A stretch of 48,265 nucleotides of DNA from an uncultured Thermomicrobiales bacterium (GTDB lineage Bacteria; Chloroflexota; Chloroflexia; Thermomicrobiales; UBA6265), in NCBI GenBank assembly GCA_902806405.1, contig CADCWL010000259.1, positions 1-48,265 on the forward strand, written 5' to 3'. The notes below the pieces were generated by a model. It did no database searches. It was not told where the DNA came from and was given only the letters and a program-made list of their open reading frames with translations. This document shows, piece after piece, positions 32,627 to 41,013 of this stretch; position 1 is the first letter of the stretch; the number at the start of each line of letters is the position of its first letter. Both the position numbers and the translations under genes were made by a program.

Positions 32627-33964
32627 CTACCCCTCGATCGCCTCCACCTGCTCGAGGATCGGCTTGGCTTCTTCTTCGAGCGTCCCCTTGATCTTCTCGA
32701 AGGTCGGCTGGACCTCCGCCCGGTTCACGGTCAGCTCTTCCAGGCCCTTGCCGATGATCGAGTCGCCCGCCGGGACGAAGCGGCGCGCCGGATCCTGCGG
32801 CTTGGTGGTCGCCAACTGCTCGACCGCGGTCCGGAAGTTCGGGTTCGTCTCGTAGAAGGTCTGCATCTCCGGGCTTTCGCTCGCCGACTTCCGGACCGGC
32901 ATGTAGCCGGTGTTCTGCGACCAGAAGGTCGTGATCTCCGGCGAGGTGGCGAAGGCGATGTACTTGAAGGCTGCCTGCTGCTTCTCGGCCGGCGAGGTGC
33001 TCAGGATGCCCATACCGGCACCGCCGGTCGGGCAGCCGGGGTTGACCTCACTGGGGAGGAAGGCGGCCCCGAACTCGAAGGGCGCGTTCGCCTTCAGGTT
33101 GGCCAACTGACCCGTCGACTGCATCATCGAGGCGGAGATGCCGTTGATGAAGTCGGTGGTCCGGTCCTGGGATGCCGTTGCCCACCCCGCGTCCACCGTC
33201 GAGCGGAGCCACTCGCCGGACTTGACCGAGTTCGGCTCGGCCAGCCGGACGTTGAACTCCTCGTCGGAGTAGGCGCCGTCGAAGGCCCAGACGGTGCCTT
33301 GGTGGTACCAGGAGATGTAGTCCGTCGCCGGGGCGTGGAGGAAGCCCCATTGGGAGACGTCGTTCCCGTTCTTCTTGACGAGCTTGGGCCCCCACTCGGC
33401 GAACTCGGTGTAGGTCTCCGGCCCGCGATCCGGCAACCCGGCCTCCGCCCACATCTGCTTGTTGTAGTAGAACAGCGGGGTCGACCGGGCGAAGGACATC
33501 CACCACTGCTGGTCCTGCCGCTGGCCTTCGGTGAGGAACGACTCCACGTAGTCGGCCGTGTCGAGCTCCTCCGCCGCGATGAGCTCGTCCATCGCCGCGA
33601 GGTAGTTGTTCGCGTAGAACCGGAACCAGTTCGCCTCCGAGAGCACGGCAAGGTCGGGTGCCTGACGCGCCTGGAGGGCCGCGATCACCTTCTGGGCCGT
33701 CTCCTCGTACGTGCCCTGGAACTGGTACTCGACAACGACGTCCTGCTGCGACTCGTTGAACCGCCGGATCAGTTCCTGCTCCACCTCGCCGTTCTTGCCA
33801 CCGAAGGCGCTCCAGAAGACCACCTTCACCTGGGAGCCGGTCTCCTGGATGACCGTTGGCGCGGCGAACGCCTTGCTGCGCTTGGAGACGCCGAGCGCGG
33901 CCGCGCCAACCGCCGTCCCCGCAGCGCCCTTGATCAGCGAGCGTCGATTCAGTCGATTGCTCAT
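32627..33964 (-). CDS. Carbohydrate ABC transporter substrate-binding protein
   Basis: 445 residues. A Tat-type signal MSNRLNRRSLIKGAAGTAVGAAALG is followed by the extracellular binding fold of the glycerol-3-phosphate/maltose group (UgpB-like): VKVVFWSAFGGKNGEVEQELIRRFNESQQDVVVEYQFQG, APDLAVLSEANWFRFYANNYLAAMDELI, STPLFYYNKQMWAEAGLPDRGPETYTEFAEWGPKL and EFGAAFLPSE. The ligand is probably a sugar or glycerol phosphodiester, but specificity cannot be read out. GGAGGAGGG precedes the ATG. It follows the two permease genes on the same strand. Confidence 0.88.
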   Translation of the reverse strand: MSNRLNRRSLIKGAAGTAVGAAALGVSKRSKAFAAPTVIQETGSQVKVVFWSAFGGKNGEVEQELIRRFNESQQDVVVEYQFQGTYEETAQKVIAALQARQAPDLAVLSEANWFRFYANNYLAAMDELIAAEELDTADYVESFLTEGQRQDQQWWMSFARSTPLFYYNKQMWAEAGLPDRGPETYTEFAEWGPKLVKKNGNDVSQWGFLHAPATDYISWYHQGTVWAFDGAYSDEEFNVRLAEPNSVKSGEWLRSTVDAGWATASQDRTTDFINGISASMMQSTGQLANLKANAPFEFGAAFLPSEVNPGCPTGGAGMGILSTSPAEKQQAAFKYIAFATSPEITTFWSQNTGYMPVRKSASESPEMQTFYETNPNFRTAVEQLATTKPQDPARRFVPAGDSIIGKGLEELTVNRAEVQPTFEKIKGTLEEEAKPILEQVEAIEG

Positions 33965-34154
33965 CGCGTGGTGACCCTCCTCCATCGGACCGGTCCAAAC
34001 GGGGTGCCGACGTGGCACCCCGCATTCGTACGTCCGGGCGGCCGGCGGTCCGGCTCCGATCCCCGGGATGATCATGCCGCAATGCATCGGCCACGACGCA
34101 AAGCCATTGTGAACGGCTCGGGAGCTTGCCTCGAACCCACGCCCCGCCGTCCGG

Positions 34155-35021
34155 CTAGCCTTTGGTGGCTCCCGCCGTCAGACCCTCGATGATGAAGCGC
34201 TGGGCGAAGACGAAGACCACCAGCAACGGGAAGATGACGAAGATGGTGGCGGCCATTACCAGGCCCCACTGGGTGTTGCCTTCCAGGTCGTAGAAGGAGG
34301 AGATGCCGACGGTGAGGGTGCGCATGTTTTCGGTCTGGGTGATGACGAGGGGCCAGAGGTAGTCGTTCCACTTGGCGACCACCGAGATCAGCCCGAACGT
34401 GACGAGGACCGGCCGCGCCATCGGGAGCACGATGTCCCACAGCGTGCGGAGGTGCCCGGCACCGTCCACCTTCGCCGCGTCGAGCACCTCCCGCGGCAGG
34501 CCCAGGAAGCTCTGGCGCATAAGGAACGTCCCGAAGGCCACCGACGCGCCGGGCAGGATGATGGCCTGGTAGGTGTTGACCCAGCTCTCGCCGATCAGGT
34601 CGAAGACCGTGGCGCCGAAGAAGACGTAGTTCGGCAGGACCGTGACCTGGCTGGGGATCATCATCGCCGCCAGGAGGAGGGCGAAGATCACGTTCTTGAA
34701 CGGAAACCGGAGGTAGGCGAGCGCGTACGCGCTCAGCGTCGCGTTCGTGATCTCCAGCGCCGAGCCGAGGACCGTGGTGACGATGCTGTTGAAGTAGAAG
34801 CGACCGAACGGCGCCGATTGCCACGCGTCCGTGAAGTTGCTCCAGCGGGGGTTGCGTGGGATCCAGTCCGGGGGGAACGTGTAGATCTCCTGGCTCGTTT
34901 TCAGGGAGCCGGAGAACATCCACCAAACCGGCAGGCCGATCACGAGCACGATCAGCGCCATCGCGAGGTACCCGACGGACCGGGTCAGGCGCCGCCGGTC
35001 CTGCATCGACAGGCTATCCAT
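34155..35021 (-). CDS. Carbohydrate ABC transporter permease (MalG/UgpE type)
   Basis: 288 residues with six membrane helices. It opens with MDSLSMQDRRRLTRSVGYLAMALIVLVIGLPVWWMFSGSLKT. The ATPase-contacting EAA loop is REVLDAAKVDGAGHLRTLWDIVLPMARP (about 175-202). Its start overlaps the end of the upstream permease gene by eight bases, which implies translational coupling. The two permeases should form a heterodimer fed by the binding protein at 32627. No ABC ATPase gene is in the operon, so a shared MsmX/UgpC-type ATPase encoded elsewhere is expected. Confidence 0.9.
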   Translation of the reverse strand: MDSLSMQDRRRLTRSVGYLAMALIVLVIGLPVWWMFSGSLKTSQEIYTFPPDWIPRNPRWSNFTDAWQSAPFGRFYFNSIVTTVLGSALEITNATLSAYALAYLRFPFKNVIFALLLAAMMIPSQVTVLPNYVFFGATVFDLIGESWVNTYQAIILPGASVAFGTFLMRQSFLGLPREVLDAAKVDGAGHLRTLWDIVLPMARPVLVTFGLISVVAKWNDYLWPLVITQTENMRTLTVGISSFYDLEGNTQWGLVMAATIFVIFPLLVVFVFAQRFIIEGLTAGATKG

Positions 35022-35970
35022 AGTGCACCCGATCCTCCGTGAACCGCAGCTGGACCAGCGTGACGATCATCATCAGCACGAAGAGGACGAGCGAAGCGGC
35101 CGCCGAGCGGCCGGCATTGAGGGCGACGAACCCCTGCTCGTAGACGTAGTAGATCAGCGTGTTCGTCGCGTCCGCCGGTCCACCCTGGGTCATCACCCTG
35201 ATGATGTCGAACGCCTGGAAGGTGTTCAGAATCGAGGTCACCAGCAGAAAGAAGGTGATCGGCGAGAGCATCGGGAGGGTGACGGAGCGGAACCGCCACC
35301 AGGGGTTGGCGCCATCGACCTTGGCCGCGTCGTACAGGTCCCGGGGGATCGCCTGCAGTCCGGCCAGAAAGATGACGGCGGCGAAGCCGAGGTTCTTCCA
35401 GACGTAGACGATGATGATCGCCGGCATCGACCACTCCGGCCGGTTGAGCCAGTCCGGGGACCCGATGCCGACCCAGCCGAGCACCTGCGCCAGAAGACCG
35501 TACCGTGGATCGAAGATGTAGGACCAGACGATGCCGATCGCCGCGCCGGAAAGGAGCGTCGGCGCGAAGACCACCGCCCGCGCGCCATCCCGGAACCGGA
35601 GCGGCTGGTTCAGCAGGAGCGCGACGACGAGCCCGAGCAGCAGCGAGAAACCGACGGCCGCCACGGTGAAGTACCCCGTGTTGAGCAGCACCCGGTGGAA
35701 CGTCCCGTCGCGCAGGAGGTAGCGGTAGTTCTCCAGCCCGATGCCGAGCCGGATCGGCGAGATCATGTCCCAGCGCTGGGTGCTCAGCCGGACGTTCTCG
35801 ATCATCGGCCAGTAGGTGAAAAGGCCGAACAGCACGGCGTTGGGAAGCATGAACAGAACGAAGAGGATCCCCTCGCGGCGGGCCTCCGTGCGCGTGCGTC
35901 GGGACGAGCTCTGCTCCCCCGTCCTGCCGCCGTACGACGGGACCGCCCCCTCACCCGTGGTGCTGACCAT
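35014..35970 (-). CDS. Carbohydrate ABC transporter permease (MalF/UgpA type)
   Basis: 318 residues. After about 35 polar residues come six membrane helices beginning ILFVLFMLPNAVLFGLFTYWPMI. The EAA loop is PRDLYDAAKVDGANPWWRFRSVTLPMLSP. FDIIRVMTQGGPADATNTLIYYVYEQGF is the typical segment before the last helix of UgpA-like proteins. It is the first gene of a permease-permease-binding protein operon. A promoter with TTGACA and CAGGAT lies about 70 bases upstream. Confidence 0.9.
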   Translation of the reverse strand: MVSTTGEGAVPSYGGRTGEQSSSRRTRTEARREGILFVLFMLPNAVLFGLFTYWPMIENVRLSTQRWDMISPIRLGIGLENYRYLLRDGTFHRVLLNTGYFTVAAVGFSLLLGLVVALLLNQPLRFRDGARAVVFAPTLLSGAAIGIVWSYIFDPRYGLLAQVLGWVGIGSPDWLNRPEWSMPAIIIVYVWKNLGFAAVIFLAGLQAIPRDLYDAAKVDGANPWWRFRSVTLPMLSPITFFLLVTSILNTFQAFDIIRVMTQGGPADATNTLIYYVYEQGFVALNAGRSAAASLVLFVLMMIVTLVQLRFTEDRVHYG

Positions 35971-36040
35971 GGTGGTCTCCTCGACGCCGGAGTCGCCGGA
36001 CGTGGCGGGCCAAGAACCGGGAGGGGCACCGAAGAAGCGT

Positions 36041-36069
36041 ATCCTGATTTATCGTCGGCATCGTGTCAA
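36041..36069 (-). promoter_or_regulatory. Promoter of the sugar ABC operon
   Basis: On the minus strand TTGACA (36069-36064) and CAGGAT (36046-36041) are separated by exactly 17 bases in a locally AT-richer stretch. Initiation near 36034 would give a leader of about 65 bases to the permease start. Confidence 0.55.
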
Positions 36070-36420
36070 TCGGGAGCAGGCGTCACCGTTACCGCCTCCC
36101 GCGGTCGGTCGAGCCCACTGCGTCTCCGGGCTCGTGTCCCGGTCGTCGTCGCAGCAACGGGGCGGAGTGGCGGGCGCGGTCTCCCGGTTCGGCGAGGCGC
36201 CCGAAGTGACCACCCGGCGGCGGAAGGGGTCGCACCGGCGGGACGCCGGCCGGGACGGGCAACGGCGTCCGGAGTGTCGTCACCGGTCACCTCCTGCCCG
36301 GACGGCTGCGGTGACGGGCGCCCACGGGAGTGACGCCGGGCTATCGTCGCTGATCGGCAGTGGGGGACGATCAACGGGGGGTTAAGCTCCCGATTGCGAG
36401 CCGAGCGGCGCCTGGACGAT

Positions 36421-36466
36421 CGGGCCGGCGCCGCGCGGACGGTCGGGCCGGCGCCGCGCGGACGGT
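36421..36466. repeat. Two perfect tandem copies of a 23-bp unit
   Basis: The unit begins CGGGCCGGCGCCGCGCGGAC and occurs at 36421-36443 and 36444-36466, ending 25 bases before the tsaB start. Copy number could vary by slippage and alter the leader. Confidence 0.8.
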
Positions 36467-36491
36467 CGACGGATACGACGGAGACGTCTCC

Positions 36492-37187
36492 ATGCACCCA
36501 AACCTGCTCGGGCCGGCGTCCCCCGTCCGCCCGCTGCTGGCCATCGACAGCTCAACCGAGCAGGCCGGCGTCGCCCTCTTCGACGGCGCGCGGGGCGCCG
36601 AGCTGAGCTGGCCGGCGGGGCGGACCCAGACGGCCAGCCTCCTCGCCCAGGTCCACCACCTGCTCGGCCTGCGTGGGCTGGCGGCGGGCGACCTCGGCGC
36701 GGTCGCCGTCGCGACCGGTCCCGGCGCCTTCAACGGTCTTCGGGTCGGGCTGGCGGTGGCGAAAGGACTGGTCCTCGGCCTCGGCGTTCCCCTCCTCGGC
36801 GTGCCGACCCTCGCCGCCGCCGCCGCCGCCCACGCCGACGCGGGGCGGCCGGTCCTCGCCGTCGTCGCCGCCGGCCGCGGCCGGCTGGTCTGGGCGGCCT
36901 ACGGCGACGGTCCGGAGGGGTGGGGGCCGACCGCGGCGCCCCGGAACGGCACCGTCGAGGATCTTGCCGTCCACCTCGCCGCGGCGGCCGGGACGGTCGT
37001 CACCGGCGAGCTGGACGGGACGCAGGAGGCGACCGTCGCCGCCGTCGCCGGCGTCACCCTCGTCCCCCGCCCCCTCCGCCTCCGCCGGCCGATCGCGGTC
37101 GCCGCCCTGGCCTGGGATCGCCACCTGGCCGGCGAGGCGGACGACGCCGCGGCGCTGGCGCCGGTCTACGCCGGACGCGAGCCGTGA
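36492..37187 (+). CDS. tsaB: tRNA t6A biosynthesis protein TsaB
   Basis: 231 residues. The ASKHA fold N-terminus PLLAIDSSTEQAGVALFDGAR is followed by GDLGAVAVATGPGAFNGLRVGLAVAKGLVLGLGVPLLGVPTLAAAAAAHAD, the conserved TsaB region. It scaffolds TsaD in the threonylcarbamoyl transfer complex. GGAGA lies eight bases before the ATG; the frame upstream is open but repetitive. It begins a plus-strand cluster tsaB-rimI-tsaD. Confidence 0.92.
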   Translation: MHPNLLGPASPVRPLLAIDSSTEQAGVALFDGARGAELSWPAGRTQTASLLAQVHHLLGLRGLAAGDLGAVAVATGPGAFNGLRVGLAVAKGLVLGLGVPLLGVPTLAAAAAAHADAGRPVLAVVAAGRGRLVWAAYGDGPEGWGPTAAPRNGTVEDLAVHLAAAAGTVVTGELDGTQEATVAAVAGVTLVPRPLRLRRPIAVAALAWDRHLAGEADDAAALAPVYAGREP

Positions 37188-37407
37188 ACCGACAGCGATC
37201 AGCCCGGACCGACGGGGGACTGGCGGGCGGTCTCGATGCCCCGGGCGGAGCAAGGGAGAAAGTCTCCACCGCCGCGCCGTTCGGTTGCCGCCGAGGCAGT
37301 CGGGGTGCTACCGTCCCACGACGTGCCGCTGCCGGCCACCGACCTCATGCCGGAAATCGGCCGCCCATAGCTCACAGCGCTTGGCTCATAGCCCGATTGA
37401 GGCATCC

Positions 37408-38109
37408 GTGTACCGCATCGATCCGATGACGCAGGAGGACGTGCCGGAGGTCAGCCGGGTGGAGCGGCGCTGCTTCAGCAACCCCTGGCCCGTCTCCGCC
37501 TACCGTCGGGAGCTCCAGGCGCCGGACCAGAACCACTACGTCGTCTTGCGCGAGGAGCAGGCGCTCGGCGACCCGCCCGACCCTGCCGAGAACGGGGCCG
37601 CGCCGCACGACCGGACGAACGGCGACGGCGCCCCGGCCGGCCGGCCGGTGCCCCGCCGCACGCTGCTGCCCCTCGGCTTCGGGCGGCGGGGGGAGGGGAA
37701 CGGCTCGGCCGCGGCCCGTCTCGGTCGGCCGCCGGTGCTCGGCTTCGCCGGGATGTGGATCCTCTACGACGAGGCGCACGTCACCACGATCGGGGTCGAG
37801 CCGTCCCACCGCGGACGGGGCCTCGGCGAGCTCCTCCTGGTGGCGATGTTCGACGAGGCGATGCGGCGCGGCGCCACCTGGCTGACGCTGGAGGTCCGCG
37901 TCTCCAACGAGCCCGCCCAGGCGCTCTACCGCAAGTACGGCTTCCACGTGCAGGGAACCCGCAAACGCTACTACAGCGACAACCACGAGGACGCCCACGT
38001 CATGTGGTCCCGCTCGCTCCAGGACCCCGCCTACCGGGAGGAGCTGGCTGCGCTGCGGACGGCGCTCTCCGCCCGGCTCGAACAACGAGCGATGAGCCAC
38101 GAGGTATGA
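37408..38109 (+). CDS. rimI: GNAT acetyltransferase, RimI-like, with an insertion
   Basis: 233 residues, long for RimI (about 150). YRIDPMTQEDVPEVSRVERRCFSNPWPVSAYRRELQ starts the fold. Acetyl-CoA motif A is VTTIGVEPSHRGRGLGELLLVAMFDEAMRRGATWLTLEVRVSNEPAQALYRKYGF, followed by GTRKRYYSDNHEDAHVMW, characteristic of RimI, which acetylates the ribosomal protein S18 N-terminus. Between strands beta-2 and beta-4 is a polar Pro/Gly/Arg-rich insert of about 60 residues (EEQALGDPPDPAENG to AAARLGRPP). The GTG start has a GAGG-type site. Its position between tsaB and tsaD is the usual one. Confidence 0.88.
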   Translation: MYRIDPMTQEDVPEVSRVERRCFSNPWPVSAYRRELQAPDQNHYVVLREEQALGDPPDPAENGAAPHDRTNGDGAPAGRPVPRRTLLPLGFGRRGEGNGSAAARLGRPPVLGFAGMWILYDEAHVTTIGVEPSHRGRGLGELLLVAMFDEAMRRGATWLTLEVRVSNEPAQALYRKYGFHVQGTRKRYYSDNHEDAHVMWSRSLQDPAYREELAALRTALSARLEQRAMSHEV

Positions 38110-38211
38110 GTTGCCGCCCGCCGACGAGCCCCGGCTCCGATACCGTGCCGGGCCATGATCGGCGTACCCCGCGCCGAGCGATAGTCCGTAGCGCATAGCT
38201 CAGAGCCCGCC

Positions 38212-39324
38212 TTGAAGATCCTCGCCCTCGAAACCTCCTGCGACGAGACGGCCGCCGCCGTCCTCGACGGGGTGCGCGTGCGGTCGAACGTGGTCGCCTC
38301 CCAGATCGCGCTCCACCGGGCGCACGGCGGCGTCGTGCCGGAGCTGGCGGCGCGGGGTCACGTCACCGCCGTGGTGCCGGTCGTCGAGACCGCGCTGGCC
38401 GAGGCGGGGCTGGATCGAGGCGGGATCGACGCCGTGGCGGTGACGGAGGGTCCGGGGCTGGCCGGGTCGCTCCTGGTCGGGGTCAACGTCGCCAAGGCGC
38501 TCGCCTACGCCCTCGACCGCCCGTTGATCGGGGTCAACCACCTGGCGGGGCACGTCTACGCCAACTGGCTTGGCCTCCCGGGCGAGGAGCCGCCGCCGGT
38601 CCCCGCGTTTCCCCTCGTCTGCCTCCTCGTCTCCGGCGGTCACACCGAGCTCCTCCTGATGGCCGACCACGGCCGCTACCGCCTCCTTGGGCAAACCCTG
38701 GACGACGCCGCCGGCGAGGCGTTCGACAAGGGCGCTCGCCTCCTCGGCCTCGGCTACCCCGGCGGCCCCGCCATCGAGCGCGCCGCCGCGGCCGGCAACC
38801 CCCGCCGCTTCGACCTCCCCCGCGCCTGGCTCCCCGGCCAGGGGGCCGGCTTCGATTTCAGTTTCTCGGGCCTGAAGACCGCGCTGCTCCGCCTCGCCGA
38901 GCGCTACCGGTCGCCGGAGCCGCCCCGCCCGCGCCCCGCCTCCCCCCCGCCCGGCCGCTTTGCGGAGCACCGCCCGCCCGCCTTCACGCCCCACGCCCCG
39001 ATCGCCGACCTCGCCGCCGCCTTCCAGGAGGCGGTCGTCGAGCCGCTGGCGGTCAAGACGGCCCGCGCTGCCCGCGCTCACGGCGTCCGGACCGTCCTCC
39101 TCGCCGGCGGCGTCGCCGCCAACGCGGCGCTGCGCGAGCGGCTGCGGGACGAGGTGATCGACCACTGCGGCGGCGAGGTCCCGGTCCGGTACCCCCCGCT
39201 TGCCTACTGCACCGACAACGCGGCGATGATCGCCGCCGCCGCCCACTTCGCGTCCGACCGCGGCGAAGAGACCGGCTGGGAGACCGACGTCCACCCGCGG
39301 ATGCCGTTGGTCGCCGACGGGTAG
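38212..39324 (+). CDS. tsaD: tRNA N6-adenosine threonylcarbamoyltransferase TsaD
   Basis: 370 residues. MKILALETSCDETAAAVLDG opens the protein. ALHRAHGGVVPELAARGHV and GVNHLAGHVYANWL (the HxxxH iron-binding site) follow, then LLVSGGHTELLLMADHGRYRLLGQTLDDAAGEAFDKGARLLGLGYPGGPAIE and VLLAGGVAANAALRERL. It transfers the threonylcarbamoyl group to A37 of ANN-decoding tRNAs. The start is a TTG with little ribosome-site support. A Pro-rich insert of about 30 residues (PEPPRPRPASPPPGR) interrupts the second domain. Confidence 0.94.
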   Translation: MKILALETSCDETAAAVLDGVRVRSNVVASQIALHRAHGGVVPELAARGHVTAVVPVVETALAEAGLDRGGIDAVAVTEGPGLAGSLLVGVNVAKALAYALDRPLIGVNHLAGHVYANWLGLPGEEPPPVPAFPLVCLLVSGGHTELLLMADHGRYRLLGQTLDDAAGEAFDKGARLLGLGYPGGPAIERAAAAGNPRRFDLPRAWLPGQGAGFDFSFSGLKTALLRLAERYRSPEPPRPRPASPPPGRFAEHRPPAFTPHAPIADLAAAFQEAVVEPLAVKTARAARAHGVRTVLLAGGVAANAALRERLRDEVIDHCGGEVPVRYPPLAYCTDNAAMIAAAAHFASDRGEETGWETDVHPRMPLVADG

Positions 39325-39422
39325 GGCGTCCGTTCACCGCCGTGCGGTGTCTCGCCGACACCAGCTCGTCACGCCGCAGGACCGGTCCGCCGAGCGGTGC
39401 CGGCGCGCTCGCCTGGGTGGTT

Positions 39423-40001
39423 TCAGAACGGCCAGCGGCGGAGCGCCCGCCGGTTCCGCACCAGCCCGCCGTCGACGCCCCAGAAGCGGCCGGCGGGAAC
39501 CGCGGCGAGGATGAAGAGCGGCACGTACTCGTGCGGTTGCTCGAAGGCCCAGCGGTTGCTGGAGACGTAGACGAGGGCAAGGAAGAGCTGGAACCCGAGA
39601 CCGACCAGGGCCGCCCCGCGGGTCGCCAGGCCGACGATCAGCAGGGCCCCGACGCCGACCTCGACCGCGGTGACCAGCCATTGGAAGATGTCCCAGTTGG
39701 GCAGGATGAGGTCGTTGACGATGCTCTTCAGCCCCGGGACCTCGGTGCCGCGCTCGTCCCGCCGGTTGACCTCGAAGTTGAGGATGTTGCGCGCTCCGTC
39801 GCGGTTGATCAGGTTGCCGCGGTACGGTCCGATGTCGATCTGGGTCTCTCCCGTCAGCTTCGAGACGCCGTTTGCGAAGAAGATCACGCCGACGAAGATC
39901 CGCAGCACCGCCAGGCCGCGCCCCAGCAGCACCGGATCGGCGAGCGGTACGGCGGACGCGGTCGCGGTCCCGGACGGAACCGGGGCGGACGACGGTCTCA
40001 T
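39423..40001 (-). CDS. DoxX family membrane protein
   Basis: 192 residues. LLGRGLAVLRIFVGVIFFANGVSKLTG is the DoxX opening helix, followed by a soluble loop (about 55-105) with GPYRGNLINRDGARNILNFEVNRR, then three more helices (WLVTAVEVGVGALLIVGLATRGAALVGLGFQLFLALVYVSSNRW). DoxX proteins occur in quinone oxidoreductase and oxidative-stress systems, but biochemical roles vary. GAGGAG lies upstream of the ATG. Its start overlaps the stop of the nucleoside phosphorylase gene as ATGA, so the two are translationally coupled. Confidence 0.82.
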   Translation of the reverse strand: MRPSSAPVPSGTATASAVPLADPVLLGRGLAVLRIFVGVIFFANGVSKLTGETQIDIGPYRGNLINRDGARNILNFEVNRRDERGTEVPGLKSIVNDLILPNWDIFQWLVTAVEVGVGALLIVGLATRGAALVGLGFQLFLALVYVSSNRWAFEQPHEYVPLFILAAVPAGRFWGVDGGLVRNRRALRRWPF

Positions 40002-40831
40002 CGATCCTGCTCCTCTCGATCGGCGAGCCACCCGTTGCCGGCGGCGGCGACGATAGCCAGCGCCGCTTCGGCGCCGTCGGCCGGCCCCTTCTCGAAATCA
40101 CCGTCGACCTGGGCCATCTGATTGGTCACCTGGGCGAAGCAGATCACCGGTCGGTCGCGGGCCGTGGCAAACGCGTAGAGGGCGGCAGCTTCCATCTCGA
40201 CGGTAAGCGCCCCGGCGGCGGCGGCCGCGGCGACGGCGGAGCGGGTCTCACGGAACGGCGCGTCGGTCGTCCAGGTGATTCCCCGCCGCGCCGCGATCCC
40301 GGCGGCGGCGAGACCGCCGGCGACCGCCTCGATCAGCGACGGATCGGCGTCCACGGACGCCGTGGGCGGCAAGTACCGGGGACTGGTGCCTTCCCCTCGC
40401 AACGCCCGCTCGATGAGGACGAAGCGCGGCGGCGTCGGGTCCTCGGCGACCTGACCGGCCGAGGTGACGCTGATCAGCAGATTGCACCCGGAGGCGAACA
40501 ACTCTTCCGCGACGAGCACGGCGAAGGGGGCGCCGACCGCGCTCCCGACGACGCCGACGGGCCGGCCGGACACCTCGGTCTCGACGAGTTCGGTGTGGTA
40601 ACAGGCCCACGACGGGGAGCGAACCCCGCGACCGGTCCGCGTGAGGTGCCGGACGACGTCGCCGTCAGGATCGAGCAGGCACACCGACGGAGCGTTGCCG
40701 GCGGGCAGGCCGCGCTGGCGGCGCGCTTCGCGGAGCATGTTCTCCGGGCGGAAGACCGACGGCTCGGCGTGGTCGTCGCGCACGAGCAGGTCGAGGTGGC
40801 GGTGGTCCCGAACCGGGTCACCCGTCGTCAT
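39998..40831 (-). CDS. Nucleoside phosphorylase (uridine/purine type)
   Basis: 277 residues of the PNP_UDP_1 family. VSGRPVGVVGSAVGAPFAVLVAEELFASGCNLLISVTSAGQV forms the phosphate-binding region, and GALTVEMEAAALYAFATARDRPVICFAQVTNQM carries the ribose-binding EMExA signature. DAPFRETRSAV fits the variable base-binding loop. It would split a nucleoside with phosphate to a base and ribose-1-phosphate in salvage. The start at 40831 has AAGGAG upstream. The N-terminal half is longer than usual, with the Leu/Arg-rich MLREARRQRGLP segment. Confidence 0.82.
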   Translation of the reverse strand: MTTGDPVRDHRHLDLLVRDDHAEPSVFRPENMLREARRQRGLPAGNAPSVCLLDPDGDVVRHLTRTGRGVRSPSWACYHTELVETEVSGRPVGVVGSAVGAPFAVLVAEELFASGCNLLISVTSAGQVAEDPTPPRFVLIERALRGEGTSPRYLPPTASVDADPSLIEAVAGGLAAAGIAARRGITWTTDAPFRETRSAVAAAAAAGALTVEMEAAALYAFATARDRPVICFAQVTNQMAQVDGDFEKGPADGAEAALAIVAAAGNGWLADREEQDR

Positions 40832-41013
40832 GCCGTGGTGAGCTCCTTCCAGGCTGCCGCCCTCTGCGGTACTTCGCCGTCCCATGACACCGCACCGGTC
40901 AGCGCTGCCGATCGAGCATCGGACCCAGGCTCCGACCGCCGGCCCGAGCCACGGTGCCCGGCGTTGCGGGGCACCATTCCGTGCCGAAGCCGTCGTCACG
41001 GAGCTTTCGACGG

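Larger units (their letters stand above)
35971..36491. other. Divergent intergenic region
   Basis: It lies between the ABC operon (leftward) and tsaB (rightward). It holds a well-formed minus-strand promoter (36041-36069) and a 23-bp tandem repeat just upstream of tsaB (36421-36466). The remaining sequence carries no recognised gene. GGTTAAGCT at 36380-36388 may contribute to a tsaB promoter. Confidence 0.5.
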
